Below are positions 46,785 through 56,340 of a DNA stretch of 64,000 nucleotides, piece by piece (position 1 is the stretch's first letter; the number at the start of each line of letters is the position of its first letter). Position numbers and translations under genes: made by a program. The DNA comes from Polaromonas sp. (GTDB lineage Bacteria > Pseudomonadota > Gammaproteobacteria > Burkholderiales > Burkholderiaceae_C): NCBI GenBank assembly GCA_030655515.1, contig JAURVI010000052.1, forward strand, positions 1-64,000, in the 5' to 3' direction. The notes under the pieces are model-generated. The model saw only the letters and a program-made list of their open reading frames with translations, did not search any database and was not told the DNA's origin.

Positions 46785-47713
46785 AAGCGCAGGCAACGAT
46801 CAATTCGGGAGCGGCTTCAGCCCAGCCGGACATTGCAGCGGTGGCCGGCGCCACTCCGGCGCCGCAACTGTTGATGAGCCCGCCGGATTTTTTCGAGGTG
46901 AGTTACGCCATCAATCCCTGGATGGACCCGGCCCAGTGGGCGCTCGATGCGAAACAGTTGGCGCAGGAGGCGCGCAGCGGTTGGGCCGCGCTCAAGGCCA
47001 AGTACGAGGCGCTGGGTGCGCAGGTCGTGATCCAGCCGGCAGTGCGCGGGTTGCCGGATCTGGTGTTTACCGCCAATTGCGCGGTGGTGCTGGACGGCAA
47101 GGTGTTGCTGGCGCGTTACCTCAAGCCCGAGCGGGCGGGTGAAGAAGTGCATGGCCGCCGCCTGTTTGAGCAACTGCGCTTGCGCGGCGAGGTCGACTCG
47201 CTGCACCAGCCGCCGCCCGACGTATTTTTTGAAGGCGCGGGCGACGCTATTTTTGATGCCGGTCGCGGCATCGTCTGGATGGGCCACGGCCAGCGTTCCT
47301 GCCTGAAGGCGCGCGAAACGGTCGCGCAGGTGTTCGGCATTCCCACGCTGTCGCTGGAACTGAGCGACCCGCGTTTCTACCACCTGGACACCTGCTTTTG
47401 CCTGCTCTCGGGCGGCGAGGTGCTGTACTATCCGCCGGCCTTTACCGAAGCCGGACGCGCGCAGATCAGGGCGGTGGTGGGCGAGCGCCTGATGGAAGCG
47501 CCCAGAGACGACGCGCTGCACCTGGGCGTCAATTCGGTGTGCCTGGGCCGCGACGTGGTGATGTGCCACTGCAGCGAGCCGACCCGGCAGGCCCTGACGG
47601 CACGGGGCTACCGCGTGCATGTGGTGCCGCTCGGTTCGTTCAACCGGTCCGGCGGCGCGGCTTACTGCCTGACGCTCAAACTCAACAACCGGTACCACGG
47701 CCGGGCCGCGTAA
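46781..47713 (+). CDS. Dimethylarginine dimethylaminohydrolase/amidinotransferase-family protein
   Basis: A 310-residue protein with the five-bladed pentein fold. DLVFTANCAVVLDGKVLLAR, FFEGAGDAIFDAGR, the YHLDTCFCLLSGGEVLYYP segment with the catalytic histidine, and a final GGAAYCLTL carrying the nucleophilic cysteine resemble DDAH and related arginine-modifying hydrolases. The substrate is unknown. It starts with GTG 46781, overlapping the lptE stop, and lies between lptE and holA, which are neighbours in most proteobacteria. The first ~30 residues are a non-conserved Ala-rich leader. Confidence in the fold is high, in the reaction low. Confidence 0.82.
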   Translation: MKAQATINSGAASAQPDIAAVAGATPAPQLLMSPPDFFEVSYAINPWMDPAQWALDAKQLAQEARSGWAALKAKYEALGAQVVIQPAVRGLPDLVFTANCAVVLDGKVLLARYLKPERAGEEVHGRRLFEQLRLRGEVDSLHQPPPDVFFEGAGDAIFDAGRGIVWMGHGQRSCLKARETVAQVFGIPTLSLELSDPRFYHLDTCFCLLSGGEVLYYPPAFTEAGRAQIRAVVGERLMEAPRDDALHLGVNSVCLGRDVVMCHCSEPTRQALTARGYRVHVVPLGSFNRSGGAAYCLTLKLNNRYHGRAA

Positions 47714-47723
47714 ACTTCAGGGC

Positions 47724-48806
47724 ATGCAGCTCGCGCCGACCCAACTTCAGCAACACCTCCAGCGTGGCCTGAAATCCCTGTACACCCTGCACGGCGACGA
47801 GCCGCTGCTGGCGCAGGAGTTTGCCGATGCGCTGCGCGCCGCGGCGCGTGCGCAGGGCTACACCGAGCGCACGGTACACACGGTGGCGGGCGCGCATTTT
47901 GACTGGAGCGAGGTGCTGGCCAGCGGCGGCTCGCTCAGCCTGTTCGCCGACAAACAGATCATCGAAATTCGCATTCCCAGCGGCAAGCCCGGCAAGGACG
48001 GCTCGGCCGCGCTGCAGCAGATTGCCGAACGCGCGCAGGGCGACGACGCCACGCTCACGTTGGTTATCCTGCCCAAGCTCGACAGCATGACGACCAAGGG
48101 CGCCTGGTTTGGCGCGCTGGAGAGTTTCGGCGCCACCGTCAAGTTCGACCCGATTGACCGGCGCACCTTGCCGCAGTGGATTGCACAGCGCCTGCAGCAG
48201 CAGGGCCAGCGGGTGGCGGCCGGCGAGGAAGGGCAGCGCACCTTGCAGTTTTTTGCCGACCGGGTCGAGGGCAACCTGCTGGCCGCGCACCAGGAGATCC
48301 AGAAGCTGGGCCTGCTCTACCCGCCCGGCGCAGACGATGCGTCCGCGGTGCTCAGTTTCGACCAGGTTGAAAATGCGGTGCTCAATGTCGCGCGTTACGA
48401 CGTGTTCAAGCTGTCCGAAGCGGTGCTGAGCGGCCAGTCGGTGCGCGTGGCGCGTATGCTTGACGGCCTGCAGTCCGAAGGCGAGTCCGAAGTGCTGGTG
48501 CATTGGGCGCTGGCCGAAGACATTCGCAGCATGAAGCGCGTGAAAGATGCCCTGAGTGCCGGCCGGCCCATGCCCATGGCCTTGAGAGAAAATCGGGTGT
48601 GGGGCGTGAAAGAAAAGCTGTTCGAGCGGGTGCTGCCCCACATCGGCGACAGCACACTGGCCCACCTGCTTCATGCCGCGCACAAAGTCGACGGCATCGT
48701 CAAAGGCATGAAGCAGCCCGACTGGCCGGCCGAGGGCTGGCAGGCGCTGCACCGGCTCGCTGGCATGGTGTGTGTGCAGTGCGCCGGGCCTGCGGTGCGG
48801 CGTTGA
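47724..48806 (+). CDS. holA: DNA polymerase III delta subunit
   Basis: A 360-residue HolA, the clamp-loader subunit that opens the beta ring. YTLHGDEPLLAQEFADALR near residue 18 is the family beginning; a P-loop is absent as is usual. AARLQ-like LQQQGQRVAAGEEGQRTLQF and FADRVEGNLLAAHQEIQKLGLLYP match the middle helical domain, and WALAEDIRSMKRV the collar domain. It follows the pentein gene by 10 bases. C-terminal 20 residues (VCVQCAGPAVRR) look species-specific. Confidence 0.94.
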   Translation: MQLAPTQLQQHLQRGLKSLYTLHGDEPLLAQEFADALRAAARAQGYTERTVHTVAGAHFDWSEVLASGGSLSLFADKQIIEIRIPSGKPGKDGSAALQQIAERAQGDDATLTLVILPKLDSMTTKGAWFGALESFGATVKFDPIDRRTLPQWIAQRLQQQGQRVAAGEEGQRTLQFFADRVEGNLLAAHQEIQKLGLLYPPGADDASAVLSFDQVENAVLNVARYDVFKLSEAVLSGQSVRVARMLDGLQSEGESEVLVHWALAEDIRSMKRVKDALSAGRPMPMALRENRVWGVKEKLFERVLPHIGDSTLAHLLHAAHKVDGIVKGMKQPDWPAEGWQALHRLAGMVCVQCAGPAVRR

Positions 48807-48863
48807 TGCGGCAGCAGCCTGCGCTTTTTGCCTTCCCTTTGTGATTGCGGGCAAAATACATCC

Positions 48864-50174
48864 ATGAACGCGCCCGACTCTTCCAACGCCCTGGCTGCCC
48901 GCAGCGAACTCCCGGCCCTGATGCAGGCCCTGGGTTCAAAGGCAAAAGCGGCCTCAGCGCTGATGGCGCGGGCGCCTGCGGCGATCAAAAACAAAGCATT
49001 GCTGGGGCTTGCCACACGGCTGCGCAGCCAGACCGGGTCTTTGCAGGCGGCCAACGCCATGGATGTGGAACGCGCTCGGGCCGCCGGCCTGGCCGCACCG
49101 CTGGTCGACCGGTTGATCCTGAGCCCGAAAATCATTGAAACCGTCGCCGTCGGCTGCGAGCAGTTGGCCGCCATGCCCGACGTGATTGGCGAGATCATTG
49201 GCATGAAGCAACAGCCCAGCGGCATCCGCGTGGGCCAGATGCGGGTGCCCATCGGTGTGTTCGGCATGATTTACGAAAGTCGGCCCAACGTCACCATCGA
49301 AGCCGCCTCGCTGGCGATCAAAAGCGGCAACGCCTGCATTTTGCGCGGCGGCTCTGAAGCGATTGAGTCGAACAAGGCGCTGGCTGCGCTGGTGCAAGAG
49401 GCCCTGGCACAAGCCGGGTTGCCTCAAGAGGCGGTGCAGTTGGTGCCGACCACCGACCGCGAAGCCGTTGGCCTGCTGATCACGATGCCGCAGCATGTGG
49501 ACGTGATCATTCCGCGCGGCGGCAAGGGCCTGATCGAACGCGTCAGCCGCGACGCCAAAGTGCCGGTCATTAAGCACCTGGACGGCAACTGCCATGTGTA
49601 TGTCGATGACCCCTGCGACATGGCCATGGCCGTGACGGTGGCCGACAACGCCAAAACGCAGAAATACAGCCCCTGCAATGCCAGCGAAGGTCTGCTGGTG
49701 GCGCGGGGAGTGGCCGCTGACTTCCTGCCGAAAATTGGCGCGATTTACGCGGCCAAAGGGGTCGAAATGCGCTGCGATGCCGAAGCGCGGGTTCTCCTCG
49801 CCGCCGTGTCGGGCGCCAATATCCAGGCCGCCTCCGAGCAGGACTGGTACGAGGAATACCTGGCGCCCATCATCAGCATCAAGGTGGTCGCCGGTGTGGA
49901 CGAAGCGATCGCCCACATCAACCAGTATTCCAGCCATCACACCGATGCCATCCTCACGCGGGACCACATGCACGCCCAGCAGTTTCTGCGCGAGGTCGAT
50001 TCAGCCAGCGTCATGGTGAATGCGAGCACCCGCTTCGCCGACGGCTTCGAGTTTGGCCTGGGCGCTGAAATCGGCATCAGCACCGACAAGTTCCATGCCA
50101 GAGGCCCGGTCGGCATCGAGGGCCTGACTTCGCTGAAGTATGTGGTGCTGGGCAATGGCGAAGTGCGCACCTGA
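48864..50174 (+). CDS. proA: Gamma-glutamyl phosphate reductase
   Basis: A 436-residue aldehyde dehydrogenase-fold enzyme of proline synthesis. It reduces glutamyl-5-phosphate to the semialdehyde with [39 protein letters not shown], and the catalytic cysteine C271 in [12 protein letters not shown] are family markers, and [14 protein letters not shown] ends the domain. CAAAAT six bases before ATG 48864 may be a -10 box for a leaderless message. It precedes gshA by 52 bases. Confidence 0.96.
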   Translation: MNAPDSSNALAARSELPALMQALGSKAKAASALMARAPAAIKNKALLGLATRLRSQTGSLQAANAMDVERARAAGLAAPLVDRLILSPKIIETVAVGCEQLAAMPDVIGEIIGMKQQPSGIRVGQMRVPIGVFGMIYESRPNVTIEAASLAIKSGNACILRGGSEAIESNKALAALVQEALAQAGLPQEAVQLVPTTDREAVGLLITMPQHVDVIIPRGGKGLIERVSRDAKVPVIKHLDGNCHVYVDDPCDMAMAVTVADNAKTQKYSPCNASEGLLVARGVAADFLPKIGAIYAAKGVEMRCDAEARVLLAAVSGANIQAASEQDWYEEYLAPIISIKVVAGVDEAIAHINQYSSHHTDAILTRDHMHAQQFLREVDSASVMVNASTRFADGFEFGLGAEIGISTDKFHARGPVGIEGLTSLKYVVLGNGEVRT

Positions 50175-50226
50175 GCATCCAGCAGGACTGAATCAAACAA
50201 CAAAACACCCTTCTGAAAGTGGCCGC

Positions 50227-51522
50227 ATGGTTCCGCACCTCATTACCGCCCTGAACGGCTCCATCAACGAGCTGGAGCAGCGCATCCTGGACATGACGCC
50301 GGCCATTGAACGCTGGTTTCGGCTGGAGTGGATGGAGCACACGCCGCCGTTTTACAGTTCGGTCGATATCCGCAACGCCGGCTTCAAGCTGGCCCCGGTG
50401 GACACCAACCTCTTTCCCGGCGGCTGGAACAATCTGACGCCCGAGATGCTGCCGCTGGCCGTGCAGGCGGCGATGGCCGCCATTGAAAAAATCTGCCCGG
50501 AAGCGCGCAATCTGTTGGTCGTGCCCGAGAACCACACGCGCAACACCTTTTATCTGGCCAATGTGCTGCAGCTCAAACGCATCTTTCACCAGGCCGGCCT
50601 CAATGTGCGGTTTGGCTCGCTCTCCCCCGAGATCAAGGCGCCGACGACGCTGACCCTGCCGACCGGCGAGACCATCACGATCGAGCCGCTGATCCGCAGC
50701 GACCGGCGCCTGGGCCTGAAGGACTTCGACCCCTGCACCATTTTGCTGAACAACGACCTGTCGGCCGGCATTCCCGGCATTCTGGAAGACCTGCACGAGC
50801 AGCACCTGCTGCCGCCGCTGCATGCAGGCTGGTCGGTGCGGCGCAAGTCGCGTCATTTTCAGGCGTATGAAGAAGTGTCCAAGCGTTTCGGCAAGCTGCT
50901 GGGCGTGGACCCCTGGCTGATCAACCCGATGTTTGCCAAGTGCGGCGAAGTCAATTTTGCCGAGGGCGCCGGCATGGACTGCCTGAGCAGCAACGTCGAT
51001 GCGCTGCTGACCAAAATCAGGCGCAAGTACAAGGAATACGGCATCAACGAAAAACCGTTTGTCGTGGTCAAGCCTGACAACGGCACCTACGGCATGGGCA
51101 TCATGACGGTGCGCGACGTGAAGGACCTGGACGACATCAACCGCAAGACCAAAAACAAGATGAGCACCACCAAGGACGGCCAGGCGCTGTCCGAGGTCAT
51201 CATCCAGGAAGGTGTGCAGACCCACGAACGCATCAACGACGCGGTGGCCGAGCCGGTGGTCTACATGCTGGACCGTTATGTGGTCGGCGGTTTTTACCGT
51301 GTGCATGCCGGCCGCGGCATTGACGAAAACCTCAACGCGCCGGGCTCGAGTTTTGTGCCGCTGGCTTTTGCCGACAGCGGCCGTCTGCCGCAACCGGGGG
51401 AAAAACCCGGCTCCAGCGGGCCGAACCGCTTTTATATGTACGGCGTGATCGGCCGCCTGGCCATGCTGGCGGCCAGCTACGAGCTGGAAGCCACCGACCC
51501 GGACGCCGAAGTCTACGACTGA
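50227..51522 (+). CDS. gshA: Glutamate--cysteine ligase (proteobacterial type)
   Basis: A 431-residue ATP-dependent ligase making gamma-glutamylcysteine, the first step of glutathione. The sequence is of the thiobacillus/Burkholderiales form rather than the E. coli form: VDTNLFPGGWNNL, CTILLNNDLSAGIPGILEDL, VVVKPDNGTYGMGIMTVRDV and YMLDRYVVGGFYRVHAG. ATG 50227 is chosen because upstream in-frame codons overlap proA. The partner gshB is 2 kb downstream with kup between them, which links glutathione to potassium transport by position. Confidence 0.95.
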   Translation: MVPHLITALNGSINELEQRILDMTPAIERWFRLEWMEHTPPFYSSVDIRNAGFKLAPVDTNLFPGGWNNLTPEMLPLAVQAAMAAIEKICPEARNLLVVPENHTRNTFYLANVLQLKRIFHQAGLNVRFGSLSPEIKAPTTLTLPTGETITIEPLIRSDRRLGLKDFDPCTILLNNDLSAGIPGILEDLHEQHLLPPLHAGWSVRRKSRHFQAYEEVSKRFGKLLGVDPWLINPMFAKCGEVNFAEGAGMDCLSSNVDALLTKIRRKYKEYGINEKPFVVVKPDNGTYGMGIMTVRDVKDLDDINRKTKNKMSTTKDGQALSEVIIQEGVQTHERINDAVAEPVVYMLDRYVVGGFYRVHAGRGIDENLNAPGSSFVPLAFADSGRLPQPGEKPGSSGPNRFYMYGVIGRLAMLAASYELEATDPDAEVYD

Positions 51523-51679
51523 CGCAAAGGCCTGCCCGGCACCCGCAAGGCTGCGGCCAGCGCCGGCCCGTGTTACAAGTTGTTGCACTGCAACAGAACG
51601 CCGAATTCTTGCGTTTAGGCGTTCTTGCCGACTTGCTTCGGCCAGCCCGAGGCGCAAAATAGCGTTCCTCAAGGTAACC

Positions 51680-51732
51680 ATTCCCGCCGCCGGGGCCAAC
51701 TCCTGGCCGCCAGTCCCCGCGGGAATTTTTTT
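51680..51732 (+). promoter_or_regulatory. Terminator-like hairpin abutting the kup start codon (candidate attenuator)
   Basis: ATTCCCGC (51680-51687) pairs perfectly with GCGGGAAT (51719-51726); an inner GGCC/GGCC stem forms at about 51694-51708. Seven T follow at 51726-51732 and the kup GTG comes next. A -10-like CAAAAT lies near 51654. The hairpin would also hide the only purine-rich segment usable as a ribosome site. It could end gshA transcripts, attenuate kup, or both. Confidence 0.55.
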
Positions 51733-53601
51733 GTGTCAAATAAAAAATCATCTCTTGCGGCGCTGACCCTCGGCGCCATCGGCGTCGTCTACGGTGACAT
51801 CGGAACCAGCGTCCTGTATGCCATCAAGGAAGTCTTTGGCGCAGGGCACGTGGCTTTCACGCCCGACAATGTTCACGGCATCCTGTCCATCTTTTTCTGG
51901 ACACTGACCGTCATTGTGTCGATCAAATACGTGGTGCTGGTGCTGCGCGCCGACAACAACGGCGAGGGCGGGCTGGTCGCCATGCTGGCGCTGGCCTCGC
52001 AGGCGGTCAAGGACAAACCCCAGTTGCGGCGCGTGTTGCTGGTCATCGGCATTTTCGGTACCGCGCTGTTTTATGGCGATGGCGTCATCACCCCGGCCAT
52101 CTCGGTGCTGTCGGCGGTCGAGGGCCTGGAGGTTATTTCTCCGGCCTTCAAGCAGTACGTGATTCCGGCCACGCTGGTGATCCTGTTCGTCTTGTTTGCC
52201 GTGCAAAAGCGCGGCACCACCGGCATAGGCAGGTTTTTCGGCCCGATCACGCTGGTCTGGTTTGTCGTGCTGGCGCTGCTGGGCGTGGCGCAAATCATCA
52301 CCCACCCCGCCATCCTGAAGGCGCTGAGCCCGCACTACGCGCTGATGTTCATGTGGTTCAATCCGGGCACGACCTTCATCATTCTGGGGGCCGTGGTGCT
52401 GTGTGTCACCGGCGCCGAGGCACTGTATGCAGACCTCGGCCACTTTGGCAAAAAGCCGATCCGGCTGGCCTGGTTTTCCATCGTCATGCCTTCGCTGACC
52501 CTCAATTATTTCGGCCAGGGCGCGCTGCTCTTGAGGAACCCGGAGGCCGTCAAGAACCCGTTTTACCTGATGGCCCCGGAATGGGCGCTGATTCCGCTGG
52601 TGCTGCTGGCCACCATGGCGACGGTGATCGCCTCGCAGGCGCTGATTTCAGGCGCCTTCAGTGTGACCAAGCAGGTGATCCAGCTCGGCTACCTGCCGCG
52701 CCTGAAAATTCAGCACACCAGCGTGCGCGACACCGGGCAGATCTACATACCGATGGTCAACTGGGGCCTGTTTGTCACCATCGTGCTGGCCGTGGTGATG
52801 TTCCGCTCGTCGAGCAACCTGGCGGCGGCTTATGGCATCGCCGTGACGCTGGACATGCTGATCACCACGATTTTGACCTTCTATGTGATTCGCCATGCCT
52901 GGAAGTACCCGCTGTGGCTGTGCTTTGCCGCCACCGGTTTTTTCTTCGTTGTCGACGTCGCCTTCTTCGCGTCCAACATGATGAAGCTGTTTGCCGGCGG
53001 CTGGTTCCCGCTGCTCATTGGCGGCGTCATCTTCACCCTGATGATGACCTGGCAGCAGGGGCGAGCGCTGCTCAACGACAAGTTGCGCGCCGACGCCATC
53101 GACCTGCCCGGCTTTTTGAAGGCGGTTTTTATCAGCCCGCCGGCTCGCGTCGAAGGCACGGCGGTGTTTCTGACCGCCGAACCCGGCGCCGTGCCCAACG
53201 CGCTGCTGCACAACCTCAAGCACAACAAGGTGCTGCATGAGCAAAACCTGTTCGTCACGGTGCGCAACCATGAGGTGCCCTGGATCGGCCTGGACAAGCG
53301 GCTGGCGATCGAGTCGCTGGGCCACAACTGCTGGCAGGTGGTGATTCACTACGGCTTCAAGAACGACCCCGACGTGCCCACCGCCCTGCAGCAGATGCGC
53401 GGGCGCGGCTGCGATCTGGACGCCATGACCACCAGCTATTTTCTGTCGCGCGATGTGGTGGTGCCAACGATAGGCGGCGGCATGGCGCCATGGCGCGAGA
53501 AGCTGTTTGCGCAGATGCACCATAACGCCAGCGGCGCGGCGGGCTTCCTCAATTTGCCCAACAACGCTGTGGTGGAGTTGGGCAGCAAAATCGAGATTTG
53601 A
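51733..53601 (+). CDS. kup: Low-affinity potassium transporter Kup
   Basis: A 622-residue K+/H+ symporter, exactly the family's usual length from GTG 51733. The start [20 protein letters not shown] and [11 protein letters not shown] are the Kup signature. [21 protein letters not shown] [17 protein letters not shown] and [20 protein letters not shown] follow. About 12 spans and a ~130-residue cytoplasmic tail are visible. No ordinary ribosome site is free: the preceding T-run and hairpin occupy that place. The neighbours gshA and gshB suggest coordination with glutathione, which gates potassium efflux systems. Confidence 0.95.
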   Translation: MSNKKSSLAALTLGAIGVVYGDIGTSVLYAIKEVFGAGHVAFTPDNVHGILSIFFWTLTVIVSIKYVVLVLRADNNGEGGLVAMLALASQAVKDKPQLRRVLLVIGIFGTALFYGDGVITPAISVLSAVEGLEVISPAFKQYVIPATLVILFVLFAVQKRGTTGIGRFFGPITLVWFVVLALLGVAQIITHPAILKALSPHYALMFMWFNPGTTFIILGAVVLCVTGAEALYADLGHFGKKPIRLAWFSIVMPSLTLNYFGQGALLLRNPEAVKNPFYLMAPEWALIPLVLLATMATVIASQALISGAFSVTKQVIQLGYLPRLKIQHTSVRDTGQIYIPMVNWGLFVTIVLAVVMFRSSSNLAAAYGIAVTLDMLITTILTFYVIRHAWKYPLWLCFAATGFFFVVDVAFFASNMMKLFAGGWFPLLIGGVIFTLMMTWQQGRALLNDKLRADAIDLPGFLKAVFISPPARVEGTAVFLTAEPGAVPNALLHNLKHNKVLHEQNLFVTVRNHEVPWIGLDKRLAIESLGHNCWQVVIHYGFKNDPDVPTALQQMRGRGCDLDAMTTSYFLSRDVVVPTIGGGMAPWREKLFAQMHHNASGAAGFLNLPNNAVVELGSKIEI

Positions 53602-53630
53602 AGTTTTTTGTTTTTATTGGCTGAACCGTC

Positions 53631-54587
53631 ATGAACATTCTTTTTGTTGCCGACCCGCTGGCGTCCTTCAAGACCTACAAAGACACCACCGTCGCCATGA
53701 TGCGTGAGGCGCAAAGGCGCGGGCACCGCATCAGCGCCTGTGAGCCGCAAGACCTGAGCTGGAAAACCGGCGGCAAAGTCATGGCCCAGGCGCGTCACAT
53801 CACCCTGACGGGCGACGCTGACCACTGGTTTGTGGCCGATGCCACACGCCCCGACGGCCGCGATGTGGTGGCGGATTTTGATGCCGTGCTGATGCGCAAG
53901 GACCCGCCTTTTGACAGTGAGTATTTCTACAGCACCCATCTGCTGGAACAGGCCGAGCGTGATGGCGCCCGGGTCTTCAACAAGCCGCGCGCCCTGCGCG
54001 ACCACCCCGAAAAACTCGCGATCATGGAGTTTGCGCAGTTCATCGGCCCCACGCTGGTGACGCGCGACCCCGAGGACATCAGGCGCTTTCATGCCCAACA
54101 CGGCGACATCATCCTCAAGCCGCTGGACGGCATGGGCGGCATGGGCATTTTCCGCGTCGGACCCGACGGGCTGAACCTCGGCTCGATCACCGAGACGCTG
54201 AACCGCCACGGCGCTCAAAGCCTGATGGTGCAGAAATTCCTCCCGGAAATCACGCTGGGTGACAAGCGCGTGCTCATCATCGGCGGCAAACCGGCGCCGT
54301 TCTGTCTGGCGCGTATTCCGCAGGGCAGCGAAGTACGCGGCAACCTGGCGGCGGGCGGCCTGGGCGTGGCGCAAAAACTCTCGGCACGCGACCAGGAAAT
54401 CGGCGCTGCACTCGGCCCGGTGCTGGCCGGGCGCGGCCTGCTGCTGGCCGGCGTGGACGTGATCGGCGACTGCGTGACCGAGATCAACGTCACCAGCCCG
54501 ACCTGCTTTCAGGAAATTTTTGACCAGACCGGATTTGATGTGGCGGCGATGTTCCTCGACGCGCTGGAAGCCGCCCTCAAAAACTGA
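53631..54587 (+). CDS. gshB: Glutathione synthetase
   Basis: A 318-residue ATP-grasp ligase adding glycine to gamma-glutamylcysteine. FVADPLASFKTYKDTTVAMM begins the domain, DAVLMRKDPPFDSEYFYSTH is strongly diagnostic, ILKPLDGMGGMGIFRV is the grasp loop, and CVTEINVTSPTCFQEI carries magnesium ligands. It follows kup by 29 bases. It converges with a minus-strand MFS gene; a short TGCTGGCGCCAGCA palindrome lies between but no T-run. Confidence 0.96.
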   Translation: MNILFVADPLASFKTYKDTTVAMMREAQRRGHRISACEPQDLSWKTGGKVMAQARHITLTGDADHWFVADATRPDGRDVVADFDAVLMRKDPPFDSEYFYSTHLLEQAERDGARVFNKPRALRDHPEKLAIMEFAQFIGPTLVTRDPEDIRRFHAQHGDIILKPLDGMGGMGIFRVGPDGLNLGSITETLNRHGAQSLMVQKFLPEITLGDKRVLIIGGKPAPFCLARIPQGSEVRGNLAAGGLGVAQKLSARDQEIGAALGPVLAGRGLLLAGVDVIGDCVTEINVTSPTCFQEIFDQTGFDVAAMFLDALEAALKN

Positions 54588-54622
54588 TGCTGGCGCCAGC
54601 AGGCTGGCACAGGGTTGGTGGC

Positions 54623-56098
54623 TCAGTCTTGAGGCGGGACGGGTTGGGCCGCAGGGGCGCCGCGCAGCCGCCATGACGCCACCATCGCCAATGCGCACAG
54701 CGCCGCCAGCATCATGAAAGACTCGTTGAAGGCAGCGAGCCGGGCCGGGCTGCTGGCCGCCTGCGTCAGCGAATCACCGTGTGCGGCCAGCCGCCATTCG
54801 AGCACGATGCCGCACAGGCTCACGCCGATGGCGCCGCCCAGCATGCGCAAAAAACTGATTGCGCTGGAGCCCTGCGAAATCAGCTTGTCGTCCAGCGCCT
54901 GCAGTGAGCCGAGGTTGAGCGAGGGCAAAATAAAGCCGAGGCCGATGCGTCCCAGAATGGCCCAGGCCACCAGCAACCAGATCGCGCTGCTCAGCGTGAT
55001 TGTCAGCATCAGCGCAAAAGACAGGGCCAGCAGCGCCAGCCCGATGCTGACCAGCAGGTAGGTGGGCTGGCGGTCGGCGAGACGGCCGACCAACGCAATC
55101 GTGATGGCCAGGACCAAACCGGCGGGCAGCAGGATGCTGCCGACAGACGAGGCCGACAGGCCCAGGCCCAGTTGCATGTAGACCGGCAGCAGGTAGGTCG
55201 AACCAAACAGCGCAATGCCGTAAATAAACGCGACGATGCTGCCCATTGCGAACTGGCGGTAGCCAAACAATGCCAGGTTCATCAGCGGTTCCCGGCCGGT
55301 GTTGCTCATGCGCCGCTGCCAACTGACAAAAGCCACCAGCGCCAGCACGGCCGCGCCCAGCAGCAGCGCCGCTTGGCCCGGTGCGCCGCCATGCAACTCG
55401 ACCATGCCGTTGAGCAGGCACAAGGTGCCGACACTGCCCAGCAGCAGGCCGCGCCAGTCCAGTGTCGCGCCGTGGCGGCTGGCCGCTACGCCGCCCGGCG
55501 CGGTGGCCGGCACATAACGGTAGGCCAGCCACAGCGAGGCCAGGCAAAAAGGCACGACCATGAAAAAAATCGAGCGCCAGCCAAACAAGTCGACCAGCAC
55601 GCCGCCAATGCTGGGTCCGATGGCGGGCGCCAGCACCACCCCCATGCCGAAGATGCCGCTGGCGCGCCCTTGCTCGTGCGGCTCAAAGATACGCATGATG
55701 ATGATGGCCGGAATCGGCAGCACCACACCGGCCGCCAGCCCCTCGGCCACACGCGCGGCGAGCACCAGCGTGAAGGTGCTGGCAAATCCGCCGACAATGC
55801 CGCCGAGCAGCAGCAGGGCCATGGCGCCCACATAAATCCGGCGGTAGCCGTAACGCCCCAGCAGCCAGGGCGTCGTCAGCAGGGACGCCGTCATGGCCAT
55901 CATGAAGCCGGAGCTGACCCATTGCGCCCGCTCCTGGCCCAGCGTGAAATGCTGGCTCATGTCGGGAATGGCCACGTTGACAATGGTCGAGGACATGTTG
56001 GACGCCATCGTGCCGACCATCACCGAGAGCAGCAATAGCCAGCGGTAACGTGGGCCGTAGCGTTCCCGCAGGGAAGCCGGGGTCGCGTCCTCGTTCAC
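54623..56098 (-). CDS. DHA2-family MFS multidrug exporter (EmrB-like)
   Basis: A 491-residue 14-span drug/proton antiporter. TIVNVAIPDMSQHFTLGQER and WVSSGFMMAMTASLLTTPWL are DHA2 motifs, LLGRYGYRRIYVGAMALL is the loop 2-3 signature and GVVLAPAIGPSIGGVLVDLF the span 5 antiporter motif C. GTG 56098 is the chosen start, since it overlaps the stop of the CWC gene (GTGA) and fits the family length; in-frame codons further upstream run through that gene. An adjacent membrane fusion protein (EmrA) is lacking, so it may pump alone. Confidence 0.9.
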   Translation of the reverse strand: MNEDATPASLRERYGPRYRWLLLLSVMVGTMASNMSSTIVNVAIPDMSQHFTLGQERAQWVSSGFMMAMTASLLTTPWLLGRYGYRRIYVGAMALLLLGGIVGGFASTFTLVLAARVAEGLAAGVVLPIPAIIIMRIFEPHEQGRASGIFGMGVVLAPAIGPSIGGVLVDLFGWRSIFFMVVPFCLASLWLAYRYVPATAPGGVAASRHGATLDWRGLLLGSVGTLCLLNGMVELHGGAPGQAALLLGAAVLALVAFVSWQRRMSNTGREPLMNLALFGYRQFAMGSIVAFIYGIALFGSTYLLPVYMQLGLGLSASSVGSILLPAGLVLAITIALVGRLADRQPTYLLVSIGLALLALSFALMLTITLSSAIWLLVAWAILGRIGLGFILPSLNLGSLQALDDKLISQGSSAISFLRMLGGAIGVSLCGIVLEWRLAAHGDSLTQAASSPARLAAFNESFMMLAALCALAMVASWRLRGAPAAQPVPPQD

Positions 56099-56319
56099 CG
56101 GGGCGTTTCTTCCCTGGTGCCGGCGCAGGCCTGGCAGATGCAGGCCAGGCGGCGCGCCTGCGGGGGGAGGCGTTCGAGCAGTGCCTGCTCGAACTTCACC
56201 TGCGCGCACCAGCAAGCCGGCTGCCTGACGCCGGTGTCGCGCTCGACTTCCATGGCGCAGCGGTTCGGCTGGCCGCACAGCGGGCAGCGTGAGGGGCAGC
56301 AAGCGGATGTTAAAGACAT
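56095..56319 (-). CDS. Small cysteine-rich CWC-family protein
   Basis: A 74-residue protein with paired cysteines: CCPSRCPLCGQPNRCAME, then PACWCAQVKFEQALLERLP and a final CICQACAG. This is the pattern of the cysteine-rich CWC domain (PF14375), a small zinc-ribbon-like family of unknown function. It is translationally coupled to the DHA2 exporter by a GTGA overlap. Its start lies 22 bases downstream (in its own direction) of the spermidine-synthase-like gene. Confidence 0.82.
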   Translation of the reverse strand: MSLTSACCPSRCPLCGQPNRCAMEVERDTGVRQPACWCAQVKFEQALLERLPPQARRLACICQACAGTREETPR

Positions 56320-56340
56320 ATCAGCAGTCTACCTTCGCAT

